Assembly (NCBI RefSeq): GCF_001446935.1
Contig: NZ_LKKK01000001.1
Span: 620,001-684,000 of the forward strand
DNA from: Pseudomonas sp. TTU2014-080ASC
Lineage (GTDB): Bacteria; Pseudomonadota; Gammaproteobacteria; Pseudomonadales; Pseudomonadaceae
Direction of reading: 5' to 3'
DNA: 64,000 nt
Part shown: positions 46,809-54,811 of the stretch, one piece after another
Position numbering within the stretch: position 1 is the stretch's first letter
Layout: each line of letters starts with the position of its first letter
Position numbers and translations under genes: made by a program
Notes under the pieces: generated by a model
What the model was told of the DNA's origin: nothing
The model's input: the letters and a program-made list of their open reading frames with translations, nothing else
The model's database searches: none

Positions 46809-47327
46809 ATGAAAAAGCAACTTCTCGCCGCCATAATTCTGGGCACACTTTCCCTGAACAGCTTTGCCCTGCCAGTACATAGCGCACAGCCACTGCTCGG
46901 CGAATCACACGACAGCAGCGTTAAAACCCTGATCACTCATGGAGCTAATCTGCAATCTGGAGGAGGCTCTGATCGTTTGATTGAGCGCCAACGCATGCAG
47001 GTTGCGGAAGGTGGTTCCGATCGCCTGATTGAACGCCAGCACAAACGCCTGCAAGTCGCTGAAGGTGGCTCTGACCGCCTGATTGAGCGTCGCCAGCAAC
47101 ACATTCAAGTCGCGGAAGGTGGGTCTGATCGCCTGATCGAGCGTCGCCAGCAACACATGCAAGTCGCTGAAGGTGGTTCTGACCGTCTGATCGAGCGTCG
47201 CCAGCAACACATGCAAGTCGCTGAAGGTGGTTCTGACCGTCTGATCGAGCGTCGCCAGCAACACATGCAAGTCGCTGAAGGTGGTTCTGACCGTCTGATC
47301 GAGCGTCAGCACAATCGCATCGTCTGA
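46809..47327 (+). CDS. Secreted protein with seven GGSDRLIER tandem repeats, unknown function
   Basis: A 172-residue protein with a clear Sec signal peptide (MKKQLLAAIILGTLSLNSFA), a 30-residue linker, then a tandem array to the end. Seven copies of the core GGSDRLIER begin at residues 52, 68, 86, 104, 122, 140 and 158; spacing is 16 residues once and then exactly 18. A typical unit is GGSDRLIERRQQHMQVAE. The last units are almost identical at DNA level, which marks recent expansion. No cysteines in the mature part, no membrane helix, strongly hydrophilic with alternating Arg, Glu, Asp and Gln. I do not recognise a named family. Upstream is AT-rich; a tetraloop terminator follows, so it is a single-gene transcript. 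Possible roles (fibre-forming repeat protein, surface or matrix protein, precursor of processed peptides) are speculation. Confidence 0.9.
   Translation: MKKQLLAAIILGTLSLNSFALPVHSAQPLLGESHDSSVKTLITHGANLQSGGGSDRLIERQRMQVAEGGSDRLIERQHKRLQVAEGGSDRLIERRQQHIQVAEGGSDRLIERRQQHMQVAEGGSDRLIERRQQHMQVAEGGSDRLIERRQQHMQVAEGGSDRLIERQHNRIV
46962..47306 (+). repeat. 54-bp tandem repeats inside the secreted repeat protein gene
   Basis: In-frame direct repeats of 54 bp. Units at 47172-47225 and 47226-47279 are identical; 47118-47171 differs from them at very few positions; earlier units diverge more, and the first spacing is 48 bp. The 3' end of the array is thus the youngest, which fits slippage or unequal recombination. 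Confidence 0.9.
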
Positions 47328-47365
47328 TTCAGGCCGCTCGGCCTCACTCAGGAACCTTCAGCCAG

Positions 47366-47396
47366 CTAAAGCACCTTCGGGTGCTTTAGGCCTTTC
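47366..47396 (+). terminator. UUCG-tetraloop terminator after the repeat protein
   Basis: CTAAAGCACC and GGTGCTTTAG form a 10-bp stem around TTCG (47366-47389), then CCTTTCT. The stretch from here to the sstT start (47697) has no gene; it contains a short inverted repeat TGAAC...GGTTCA near 47570 and otherwise nothing I can name. Confidence 0.8.
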
Positions 47397-47696
47397 TGGT
47401 CCTCCCGCACTTCAGTAGCAGCGCCCTGCTCCCCGCACGCTCAGCACCCACTGTCTACACGCTGCTGGACAAACCGCCCTCGCAAACCCGCTTAGCTGCG
47501 CACTCGCAAGCAGCATTCTGGCAAAACTCGAATATGCTTAGGTCTGTGGTAAAGTCTGCCACCATTTTTGTGAACCTGACCGTTTGGTTCATAAATGTTA
47601 AATGCGTCACGCGGTAAGCATCCCGCAGCCAGACCCCGTTCCAGGCAGGTACAGAAGAGATCGCAGTCGTGCTCGCCCACCCTTAGAGATCCGCTT

Positions 47697-48920
47697 ATGT
47701 CCACTGCGCAAAACCCGTTTCTCCAGTTGCTGAACCGAGTCAGCCTTGTTACTCAAATCATTATCGGCCTGATCGCCGGCATCGTACTGGCCCTGCTGCT
47801 GCCCGACGCCGCGGCCAGCGCCAGCTTTCTGGGTACGGTTTTCGTATCTGCCTTAAAAGCCGTAGCTCCAGTACTGGTTTTTGTACTGGTTGCAGCCTCG
47901 ATCGCCAACCATGAGCAAGGCCAGCAGACCCACATCAAGCCAATTCTGCTGCTGTACCTGATCGGCACCTTCAGCGCGGCCTTGATCGCCGTTGTCGCCA
48001 GTTTCGCATTCCCGTCGACACTGACTCTGGCTACCAGCACAGCCGAGCTCTCACCTCCCGGCGGCATCACAGAGGTGCTTAAAAGCCTGCTGCTGAACGT
48101 GGTCGACAACCCGGTCAACGCCCTCCTGAAAGGCAACTTTATCGGCATCCTGGCTTGGTCCATTGCACTTGGCTTGGCTTTCCGCCACGCCAACCCGGCC
48201 AGCAAGCAAATGCTTGCCGACTTGTCCAATGGGGTGACCAGCATCGTTAAACTAGTGATTCGCCTGGCACCACTGGGGGTGTTTGGTCTGGTTGCGGCCA
48301 CGCTAGCTGAGTCGGGCATGAACGCCCTGCTGGATTATCTGCACCTGCTGGTGGTGCTGGTCGGCTGCATGCTGTTCGTGGCATTGGTGGTCAACCCGCT
48401 GATTGTCTACACGAAGATTCGCCGCAACCCGTATCCGCTGGTATTGATGTGTCTGCGTGAAAGCGGCATTACCGCGTTCTTCACCCGCAGTTCGGCCGCA
48501 AACATTCCGGTCAATCTGCAGCTGAGCAAGCGCTTGGGCCTGCATGAAGAAACCTACTCGGTATCGATTCCACTGGGCGCGACCATCAACATGGCGGGCG
48601 CGGCGATCACCATCACCGTGCTGACGCTGGCGGCAGTAAATACGCTGCAGATTCCGGTTGACCTGCCAACCGCCCTGCTGCTGAGCGTACTGGCCTCGGT
48701 TTGTGCGTGTGGTGCTTCAGGTGTGGCGGGTGGTTCGCTGCTGCTGATCCCACTGGCGTGCAGCTTGTTTGGGGTTCCCAGTGAAATCGCCATGCAAGTG
48801 GTTGCAGTAGGCTTCATCATCGGCATTGTTCAGGACTCTGCCGAAACCGCGCTGAACTCCTCCACCGACGTGCTGTTTACTGCGGCCGCCTGCATGGCTG
48901 AAGAGCAACGCAAGGCGTAA
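47697..48920 (+). CDS. sstT: Serine/threonine:sodium symporter SstT
   Basis: SstT imports L-serine and L-threonine with Na+. I use the ATG at 47697 ([20 protein letters not shown]), giving 407 residues; the frame stays open upstream by 34 residues without matching the family. The dicarboxylate/amino acid:cation symporter fold is clear: about eight membrane helices, the serine-rich motif [39 protein letters not shown], and [20 protein letters not shown] near the C-terminus. Single gene; convergent with an exported hydrolase. Confidence 0.92.
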   Translation: MSTAQNPFLQLLNRVSLVTQIIIGLIAGIVLALLLPDAAASASFLGTVFVSALKAVAPVLVFVLVAASIANHEQGQQTHIKPILLLYLIGTFSAALIAVVASFAFPSTLTLATSTAELSPPGGITEVLKSLLLNVVDNPVNALLKGNFIGILAWSIALGLAFRHANPASKQMLADLSNGVTSIVKLVIRLAPLGVFGLVAATLAESGMNALLDYLHLLVVLVGCMLFVALVVNPLIVYTKIRRNPYPLVLMCLRESGITAFFTRSSAANIPVNLQLSKRLGLHEETYSVSIPLGATINMAGAAITITVLTLAAVNTLQIPVDLPTALLLSVLASVCACGASGVAGGSLLLIPLACSLFGVPSEIAMQVVAVGFIIGIVQDSAETALNSSTDVLFTAAACMAEEQRKA

Positions 48921-48961
48921 TAACACCTCACTCTCCTCTGCTTTTGCCCCACGCTTAAGCT

Positions 48962-48994
48962 AAAAAACCACCCGCAGGACTGACCTGCGGGTGG
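48962..48994 (-). terminator. Intrinsic terminator between sstT and the exported hydrolase
   Basis: CCACCCGCAGG and CCTGCGGGTGG pair (48968-48994); on the minus strand the stem is followed by six T. It ends the hydrolase/ohr message and may also act on sstT read-through. Confidence 0.85.
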
Positions 48995-49011
48995 TGCATC
49001 CAAATGCTTCA

Positions 49012-49953
49012 TCACTGCTGCAGGAAATCCAGCAAGTCCTGATTGAAGCGATCTTTGTGAGTGTCTGGCAGCCCATGAGGCGCGCCTTTATAGACAATCA
49101 GTTTCGCCCCCTTGACCTGAGCAGCTGCAGCCTTACCGGTTACGTCAATCGGTACGATCTGATCATCATCACCATGGATAACCAGAGTCGGCACATCAAA
49201 CTTCTTCAAGTCCTCGCGGAAATCAGTGGCTGAGAACGCGCTAATGGAGTCAAAAGTGTTCTTGTGCCCGGCACGCATCCCTTGCGCGACCCAATGATTG
49301 ATCAAACCTTGGGATACTTTCGCACCTGGCCGGTTAAAGCCGTAAAACGGGCCGGAGGCCAGGTCCAGATAAAACTGCGCACGATCTTCCAACGAGGCCT
49401 TACGGATGTCGTCAAACACCTTCAATGGCACACCGTTGGGGTTATCGTCCGTGCGCAACATCAGCGGCGTCACAGCACTGACCAGTACGGCTTTTTTAAC
49501 ACGTTCAGTACCGTGACGGCCGATGTAGCGCGCCACTTCGCCGCCACCGGTTGAGAAGCCAACCAAGGTGACATCGTGCAGGTCCAGCGCCTGGATGACG
49601 GCTGCGAGGTCATCCGCGTAGTGATCCATATCGTTGCCTTCCCAGGGCTGACTGGAGCGGCCGTGACCACGACGGTCATGTGCCACAACTCGGTAGCCCT
49701 TCGAAGCGAGGAACAGCATCTGCGACTCCCAGCTGTCCGAGCTCAGCGGCCAGCCGTGACTGAAGGTAACGACTTGCCCATCCCTTGGGCCCCAATCTTT
49801 GTAATACAGCTGCACACCGTCAGGCAGCGTGATGGTCGTCGCCGTGCGGGTAATCGCTGCATCGGCCACAGCCTGTACCGGCTCAGCGTTTGCTACTGAC
49901 TGCATGGCAATGACCAACAAGGGAGTGGCCAGAATACGAGATATAAGGTTCAT
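49012..49953 (-). CDS. Exported alpha/beta hydrolase (non-heme chloroperoxidase/arylesterase type)
   Basis: A 313-residue hydrolase with a signal peptide of about 23 residues ([20 protein letters not shown], cleavage after ANA). The fold is that of cofactor-free haloperoxidases/arylesterases: [16 protein letters not shown] oxyanion loop, [13 protein letters not shown], nucleophile Ser134 in [13 protein letters not shown], Asp in [12 protein letters not shown], and His in [11 protein letters not shown]. The closest relatives are usually cytoplasmic, so export is noteworthy. It follows ohr by 34 bp, probably in one transcript, which suggests a link with peroxide handling (perhydrolase activity is known in this family); that is inference. 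Confidence 0.82.
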   Translation of the reverse strand: MNLISRILATPLLVIAMQSVANAEPVQAVADAAITRTATTITLPDGVQLYYKDWGPRDGQVVTFSHGWPLSSDSWESQMLFLASKGYRVVAHDRRGHGRSSQPWEGNDMDHYADDLAAVIQALDLHDVTLVGFSTGGGEVARYIGRHGTERVKKAVLVSAVTPLMLRTDDNPNGVPLKVFDDIRKASLEDRAQFYLDLASGPFYGFNRPGAKVSQGLINHWVAQGMRAGHKNTFDSISAFSATDFREDLKKFDVPTLVIHGDDDQIVPIDVTGKAAAAQVKGAKLIVYKGAPHGLPDTHKDRFNQDLLDFLQQ

Positions 49954-49987
49954 AACAGTGTGTCCTTTGATAGTTAAGGGTGGCTAA

Positions 49988-50416
49988 TCAGTTGGCGATA
50001 TGGATGGTGACGTCGATGTTTCCGCGAGTAGCGTTGGAGTAAGGGCAAACGATGTGCGCCTTATCTACCAAGGCTTGCAGCACCTCGCGATCTAAACCCG
50101 GAGCGGTCACAGTCAGCTCGGCCTCAATGCCAAAGCCTGTAGGAATTGCACCGATCCCGACCTTGCCACTCACGGTGGTGGCCAGTGGCAGAGCGACTTT
50201 TTCACGACCGGCCACAAACTTCAGGGCCCCGAGAAAACAAGCTGAATAGCCAGCGGCAAACAGCTGCTCAGGATTGGTGCCGGTGCCGCCAGCGCCACCC
50301 AAGGCTTTGGGCGTGGACAGCGACACATCCAGCGCATGGTCTGAGGACACCGCACGGCCATCACGGCCACCTGAGGCAGTTGCGGTGGCGACATAGAGAA
50401 TTTTTTCGATCGACAT
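49988..50416 (-). CDS. ohr: Organic hydroperoxide resistance protein Ohr
   Basis: Ohr is a thiol peroxidase for organic hydroperoxides. The 142-residue OsmC-fold protein has the two catalytic cysteines, Cys60 in [13 protein letters not shown] and Cys124 in [12 protein letters not shown], with the conserved Arg19-type residue in SGGRDGRAV. Full length and normal start ([20 protein letters not shown]). It is divergent from an AraC-family gene over 120 bp. No OhrR (MarR-type) gene is beside it, unusual for ohr, so the AraC-type protein could be the local regulator. Confidence 0.92.
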   Translation of the reverse strand: MSIEKILYVATATASGGRDGRAVSSDHALDVSLSTPKALGGAGGTGTNPEQLFAAGYSACFLGALKFVAGREKVALPLATTVSGKVGIGAIPTGFGIEAELTVTAPGLDREVLQALVDKAHIVCPYSNATRGNIDVTIHIAN

Positions 50417-50536
50417 AACCTGTACTCCTGCTGAGAACGTAAGCGGACGGGCGTGTCCGACAGGAGCTATATTGATCGCCTAAAAATACTTGTGGTGATA
50501 TAAAATCCAGAAAACTTGATCGAGAGTATTTTAATC

Positions 50537-51385
50537 ATGGACAGACTGGCAGCCTTGATGCGGCATTTCCCGGTAAGCGCCCACGTGTTTAACGCCGGCC
50601 CCCTGTGCGGGCTTAATTCACTGCCCGGAGATGGCGTCCAGGGCCAGCTACACCTGATCCGCCAAGGCGCTGTTCGAGTGGGCTACAGGCAGCAGTCCAT
50701 ACACATAGAACGACCCAGCCTGCTGCTGTTCCCACGCCCGCTTGCCCATCACTTCGTTACCGATCCGCTACGTGGTGCTGACATGGTCTGCGCCAACCTT
50801 CAGTTCGAAGGCGATCAGCACAACCCCATCGCCTTAGGTCTACCCGAAGTGGTGTGCCTGCCGCTGGAAGAGATTGAAGGTGCTGAGCCAGTGCTCACCC
50901 TGCTATTTACCGAAGCCTTTGAACAACGCTGTGGACGCCTGGCCGTGGTCGAGAGGCTGTTTGAAGTGGTGATGATTCAGGTGCTGCGCCACCTGATGGA
51001 ACGCGGCGAAATCCGCGCCGGACTTCTGGCAGGCCTGGCGCATCCCCGGCTGCGCAATGCTCTGGTGTCCATGCACGAAACTCCAGCCCATGAGTGGAGC
51101 CTTGAAGAGCTGGCCAGCGTCAGTGGCATGTCACGCAGCGTGTTTGCCAGCAGTTTCCGGGAAACTCTGGGTATGACGCCAGGACAGTACCTGCAGAGCT
51201 GGCGCGTACGCCTTGTGCAAAAAGCCCTGCTGCTAGGTCGGCCGCTGAAAATGATCGTCGGGGAAGTCGGCTACGGCAGCGAAGCCGCCCTGTCCCGCGC
51301 CTTTAAGACGCAAACCGGACAGTCGCCACGGCAATGGAAAAACCACTCCCTCACCGCCTCGCAAAACCCGGAAAGCGCGGACTAA
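50537..51385 (+). CDS. AraC-family transcriptional regulator
   Basis: A 282-residue regulator; I use the ATG at 50537 (MDRLAALMRHFPVSAHVFNA). The N-terminal part is a cupin-type domain of the AraC cupin_6 group (LHLIRQGAVRVGYRQQ; LLLFPRPLAHHFV) and the C-terminal 100 residues hold two helix-turn-helix motifs (SLEELASVSGMSRSVFASSF; IVGEVGYGSEAALSRAFKTQ). Divergent from ohr and the exported hydrolase; this layout often means the regulator controls its neighbour. Cys residues (for redox sensing) are few, including one in ADMVCANL. Effector unknown. Confidence 0.85.
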   Translation: MDRLAALMRHFPVSAHVFNAGPLCGLNSLPGDGVQGQLHLIRQGAVRVGYRQQSIHIERPSLLLFPRPLAHHFVTDPLRGADMVCANLQFEGDQHNPIALGLPEVVCLPLEEIEGAEPVLTLLFTEAFEQRCGRLAVVERLFEVVMIQVLRHLMERGEIRAGLLAGLAHPRLRNALVSMHETPAHEWSLEELASVSGMSRSVFASSFRETLGMTPGQYLQSWRVRLVQKALLLGRPLKMIVGEVGYGSEAALSRAFKTQTGQSPRQWKNHSLTASQNPESAD

Positions 51386-51502
51386 CCCAGTCACGCCCAT
51401 GGCCAGACAGGCATTTTTGACAAAGGTGAATGACATCCGGCGTTTTACTGCCACCCCGATTGCGGTAGGCTTTGCGGCTTAATTCATATAGGAGTTCACC
51501 TA

Positions 51503-51784
51503 ATGGCACGCGCCACAGCCCGCCACATCCTGGTTTCCTCTGAAGCCAAGTGCAACGAATTGAAAGCCGCCATCGAGGCTGGTGCAGACTTCGCTGCCAT
51601 TGCCAAAGAACACTCCTCCTGCCCATCCAGTCGCGACGGTGGCAACTTGGGTTCTTTCGGCCCAGGTCAGATGGTTAAAGAGTTCGACACCGTCGTATTC
51701 AGCGCACCGGTGAACGTCGTACAAGGTCCGGTCAAGACCCAGTTCGGTTATCACCTGCTGGAAGTAACCAGCCGTCAGGACTGA
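51503..51784 (+). CDS. ppiC: Parvulin-type peptidyl-prolyl isomerase PpiC
   Basis: A 93-residue single-domain parvulin, which isomerises prolyl bonds. It lacks a signal peptide, so it works in the cytoplasm. The fold landmarks are present: ARHILVSSEAKCNELKAAIE at the N-terminus, FAAIAKEHSSCPSSRDGGNL with the active-site Cys, GSFGPGQMVKEFD, and KTQFGYHLLEVTSR at the C-terminus with conserved His. A ribosome-binding site AGGAG precedes the ATG. Single gene, followed by a hairpin (GCCAGGCC...GGCCTGGC, 51792-51812). Confidence 0.92.
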   Translation: MARATARHILVSSEAKCNELKAAIEAGADFAAIAKEHSSCPSSRDGGNLGSFGPGQMVKEFDTVVFSAPVNVVQGPVKTQFGYHLLEVTSRQD

Positions 51785-51791
51785 TACACCC

Positions 51792-51812
51792 GCCAGGCCG
51801 CACTGGCCTGGC
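51792..51812 (+). repeat. Hairpin after ppiC
   Basis: GCCAGGCC and GGCCTGGC are perfect complements around GCACT, 8 bp after the ppiC stop. No T-run follows, so termination is only suggested by position. Confidence 0.5.
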
Positions 51813-51926
51813 ACACATGCACCAGGCGATGCGGACAACAACTGAATCCGCTCACCGGTGCAAGAGTAAGTAGTGCGGGATTACAATCCCGCCTCCATTC
51901 ATCTACACGTAAGACGAGATTCAGAC

Positions 51927-52628
51927 ATGGGCGCCCAGTGGAAAGCCAAACCTAAAGAAGCCGCCGCCAACGCCAGAGGCAAGATCTTCGGTCGATTGGT
52001 CAAGGAAATCATGATCGCTGCACGTAACGGTGCCGACCCGGACATGAACCCCAAGCTGCGTTTGGCCATACACCAGGCGAAAAAAGCGTCCATGCCCAAA
52101 GACACACTGGAACGTGCCATTAAGAAGGGTTCTGGCCAGGGCGGTGAAACCGTCAACTTCGAACGCACCACCTATGAAGGCTTTGCGCCGCATCAGGTAC
52201 CGCTGATCGTTGAGTGCCTGACCGACAACATCAACCGCACCGTTGCTGAGATTCGCGTACTGTTCCGTAAAGGCCAGATGGGCGCATCCGGCTCCGTAAC
52301 GTGGGATTTCGACCACGTCGGTCTGATTGAAGCCACCACCGACAGCGACGCAGACCCAGAGCTGGCCGCCATCGAAGCAGGTGCTCAGGACTTTGAGCCA
52401 GATGACGAAGGCAGCACCCTGTTCATCACCGAGATCACCGATCTGGATGCCGTATGCCGTGCACTGCCGGACCAAGGTTTCACCGTGAACTCGGCCAAAA
52501 TTGGCTACCGCCCAAAGAATCCGGTTACCAACCTTACGCCGGAGCAGCTGGAAGAAGTTGAAGCCTTCCTGGAAGCCATCGACGCCCATGACGATGTGCA
52601 GAACGTCTATGTAGGCTTGGCTGGCTGA
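51927..52628 (+). CDS. YebC/PmpR-family protein (paralog)
   Basis: YebC/TACO1-family proteins assist translation of proline-rich stretches or act as regulators. I use the ATG at 51927 ([20 protein letters not shown]), giving 233 residues. Family landmarks: the basic N-terminal helix, [59 protein letters not shown], and [17 protein letters not shown]. The N-terminal motif differs from the usual MAGHSKWANIKHRK form of the canonical PmpR, so it is a second paralog. A hairpin GGGCTGTC...GACAGCCC follows. Confidence 0.88.
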   Translation: MGAQWKAKPKEAAANARGKIFGRLVKEIMIAARNGADPDMNPKLRLAIHQAKKASMPKDTLERAIKKGSGQGGETVNFERTTYEGFAPHQVPLIVECLTDNINRTVAEIRVLFRKGQMGASGSVTWDFDHVGLIEATTDSDADPELAAIEAGAQDFEPDDEGSTLFITEITDLDAVCRALPDQGFTVNSAKIGYRPKNPVTNLTPEQLEEVEAFLEAIDAHDDVQNVYVGLAG

Positions 52629-52656
52629 TTTTCGAAAGCCCAAAACCTTGCACACC

Positions 52657-52675
52657 GGGCTGTCTCAGACAGCCC
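52657..52675 (+). repeat. Hairpin after the YebC-family gene
   Basis: GGGCTGTC (52657-52664) pairs with GACAGCCC (52668-52675) around TCA, 28 bp after the stop. It is not T-tailed, so its terminator role is uncertain. Confidence 0.45.
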
Positions 52676-52816
52676 ACCGCCAGGCCTCCTGCGCATCCAA
52701 AATATTTTTTGCTTGCGCCATACCGCATTTTGGCTTGACCGCAAGAGCTTAAGTAAGAAGAATCCCCTTCCTTTGGCGCTCGCCAACACACTTTCGCCAA
52801 ACGCCGGAGCTCTACT

Positions 52817-53437
52817 GTGTACAAGTTTCTGACGTTGTCGCTTTGTCTGTTTCTCACAGCCTGCGCCAACACTTCCCAGACTTCTTATCAGCAAGAAGTG
52901 CAAGCCGGAACCACCCCGCTGGCCAAAAGCCCGCTTGAAGCGATCCACAATACCCGGGCGATTCCGCTACCGATTACTCCCGAGTCGCTGGCGCCACAGT
53001 GGTCCATCAGCGCTGCCGAACCGCGCCTGGACTTCGGCAGTTCAATCTCCAATTACCGCGTGTTTTCACTGGAGTTGAAAAAAGGTGAACGCTATCAGCT
53101 GAATATTCATTCGCGCTGTAACGACAGCTGCATGGGTGTCAGCAAGTACGCACTTAAACCACGCGCACTGATTCTCGACGCTTACGGCACGATCGTGGCG
53201 GACAAGCCCAGCCATGTCTCGATCCTGCCTGAGCAGATCAACATGAGCTGGAAAGGTGAAGCTATTGAAGACGGCACCTATTACTTGCTGGTAGCCGCTG
53301 ACAATGACTCGCCAGGTCAAACCATCGTGATTAATGATATTTGGGTCAATAACTCGCCATTGATGGGGGTTAAAACCAGCATGTACAGCAGCCCGTTTGG
53401 CACCATCAGCGCCTCAGGCACCGGTAACGCCCACTAA
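52817..53437 (+). CDS. Predicted lipoprotein, unknown function
   Basis: A 206-residue lipoprotein with a GTG start (52817) and a lipobox LTAC (lipidated Cys16; residue +2 is Ala, which does not retain it in the inner membrane, so outer-membrane sorting is expected). The mature part has a beta-rich stretch (LDFGSSISNYRVFSLELKKG; MSWKGEAIEDGTYYLLVAAD) that slightly resembles bacterial pre-peptidase or MalM-like folds, but I would not assign either. It has two paired cysteines in SRCNDSCMGVSK. First of three lipoprotein genes in a row. Confidence 0.8.
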   Translation: MYKFLTLSLCLFLTACANTSQTSYQQEVQAGTTPLAKSPLEAIHNTRAIPLPITPESLAPQWSISAAEPRLDFGSSISNYRVFSLELKKGERYQLNIHSRCNDSCMGVSKYALKPRALILDAYGTIVADKPSHVSILPEQINMSWKGEAIEDGTYYLLVAADNDSPGQTIVINDIWVNNSPLMGVKTSMYSSPFGTISASGTGNAH

Positions 53438-53500
53438 GTACGCTTGAACTTGTTTCTGTAGTTAGCGCTTCGCCAGGAGCGCTATTGATCAAGGCATACC

Positions 53501-54103
53501 ATGCAATCCCCGCACTTTTTACTGGCAGGCCTGCTCCCTCTGGCTTTGTCAGGCTGTATGTCATTTATTCCGGCAGGCCCTCTAGACCTGCTACCCCAAG
53601 AGCGTGCTGCAACCCGCAGTGAAACCCTGATGGTGAACGATGTCAGCATCACCGACAGCGATATCTCTCCCCAGCAGAACAGGCTGCTGATCCCGCAGCT
53701 CACCAGCCAACTTGCCGCTGAACTGGAGAATAAGGGTTACTTCGAAAAAACCATCACATTCCCCGCTACAGCCGCAGAGCAGGATGTTCAACTGCAGCTG
53801 ACGCTTTCTTCGCTCGAAGCCAGGCGTACAGCACATCCGGCCTACTTCCCCGGTGCAATCCTGACAGCAACGATCTGGATCTGGGCCAACGGCCCCATCT
53901 ACATCGACAAGTACGACTTGGCCGGAACTCTGAGCATCACTGATGCCCAAGGCAAGCCGCTCGCCAGCAGCCAATCAAGGCTCAAGAGCAACCAGAGTGT
54001 CGGCTTCTGGAGTCAGGACTACCTCAACTCCGCACTGGGCGCCAAGCAGCTCAACCAACTGATTGGCGATCTGCTTACAGACAGCCTCAAACAACTGCAC
54101 TGA
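53501..54103 (+). CDS. Predicted lipoprotein, unknown function (paralog of the next gene)
   Basis: A 200-residue lipoprotein, lipobox LSGC with Cys19 and Met at +2, outer membrane expected. After the lipobox there is a beta strand-helix start (SETLMVNDVSITDSDISPQQ), then the helix LTSQLAAELENKGYFEKTI, a strand, a hydrophobic segment (AILTATIWIWANGPIYI), another strand with DAQGKPLASSQSR, and a C-terminal helix. The next gene encodes a protein with the same order of elements and a shared DAQG, so the two look like distant paralogs. No family recognised. Confidence 0.78.
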   Translation: MQSPHFLLAGLLPLALSGCMSFIPAGPLDLLPQERAATRSETLMVNDVSITDSDISPQQNRLLIPQLTSQLAAELENKGYFEKTITFPATAAEQDVQLQLTLSSLEARRTAHPAYFPGAILTATIWIWANGPIYIDKYDLAGTLSITDAQGKPLASSQSRLKSNQSVGFWSQDYLNSALGAKQLNQLIGDLLTDSLKQLH

Positions 54104-54116
54104 ACCGGAAGCTCAT

Positions 54117-54695
54117 ATGAAAACCCTCTGCACGACGCTGTTACTCTGCGCTGTGGTCACTCTCAGTGGTTGCCTGTCCTACTCACACAATCAACTCAAG
54201 CAGGTCGAACAATGGCCGTTAGGCAGCGAGCAGGCGCAAGCACCCTCCGCCTATATCAAGATCGAAACCCAGTATCTGCATAACGAAAAGCCCCATAACG
54301 CCCAGTTCAATCTGCCCAAACTGGAAGAACGGATTCTTAAGGAGTACCAAAGCAGCCAGCGCTTTACTCAGGTAACAACAGAGCGGGTGAATTCCGACCT
54401 CTATATCGACATTCGTTTGACCAACCATGAACGCAGCAATCTGGTAATGGCCTTTATCTCAGGGTTTTCCCTGATGCTGATTCCCACCAAGGCCGATAAC
54501 GAATTGATCATGGAAACTACCTTTAAAGACGCTCAGGGCACCGAGCTTGGGAAAGTGACTAAACGTGAGGCGCTAACCACGTGGATTCAGATCGGGCTGA
54601 TTTTTGCCATACCTTTCAATCCTTCGCTTGATCCGATCCTGAGCAAGCTGACACGCAGCACGCTGGAAGAAGCCGCGGACAAGAGGCTGATTTAA
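54117..54695 (+). CDS. Predicted lipoprotein, unknown function (paralog of the previous gene)
   Basis: A 192-residue lipoprotein; I use the ATG at 54117 (MKTLCTTLLLCAVVTLSGCL), lipobox LSGC with Cys19 and Leu at +2. Its layout repeats the previous gene: a helix (LEERILKEYQSSQRFTQVTT), strand SDLYIDIRLTN, a hydrophobic hairpin (VMAFISGFSLMLIPTK, residues 110-125), strand with FKDAQGTELGKVTKR, a second hydrophobic stretch WIQIGLIFAIPF, and a C-terminal helix. It starts 14 bp after the previous stop, so they are translated from one message. Function unknown. Confidence 0.78.
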   Translation: MKTLCTTLLLCAVVTLSGCLSYSHNQLKQVEQWPLGSEQAQAPSAYIKIETQYLHNEKPHNAQFNLPKLEERILKEYQSSQRFTQVTTERVNSDLYIDIRLTNHERSNLVMAFISGFSLMLIPTKADNELIMETTFKDAQGTELGKVTKREALTTWIQIGLIFAIPFNPSLDPILSKLTRSTLEEAADKRLI

Positions 54696-54811
54696 CCTGC
54701 GACTCATTGTCATTCGTAAATTTCCCGCACTATTGATCCTGAGCAAGATACCCATCTGTGCTCGCCTTAGCCTACGTCGGTGTCTGAACTTTCAACATCG
54801 ACGAGGCTGTC

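Noticed and set aside
46962..47306. Regular repeats resembling a CRISPR array
   Set aside because: Units are directly adjacent, in frame, share coding sequence over their whole length and have no unique spacers; they are part of a protein gene.
46905..47312. Minus-strand repetitive ORF (135 residues) opposite the repeat protein
   Set aside because: It is open only because the 54-bp unit is free of stops on both strands; there is no ribosome-binding site or signal peptide, unlike the plus-strand reading.
54635..54747. 13-bp direct repeat GATCCTGAGCAAG exactly 100 bp apart at the end of the third lipoprotein gene and after it
   Set aside because: Possible small duplication remnant or insertion footprint, but repeats of this length arise by chance in 64 kb and nothing else marks a mobile element.
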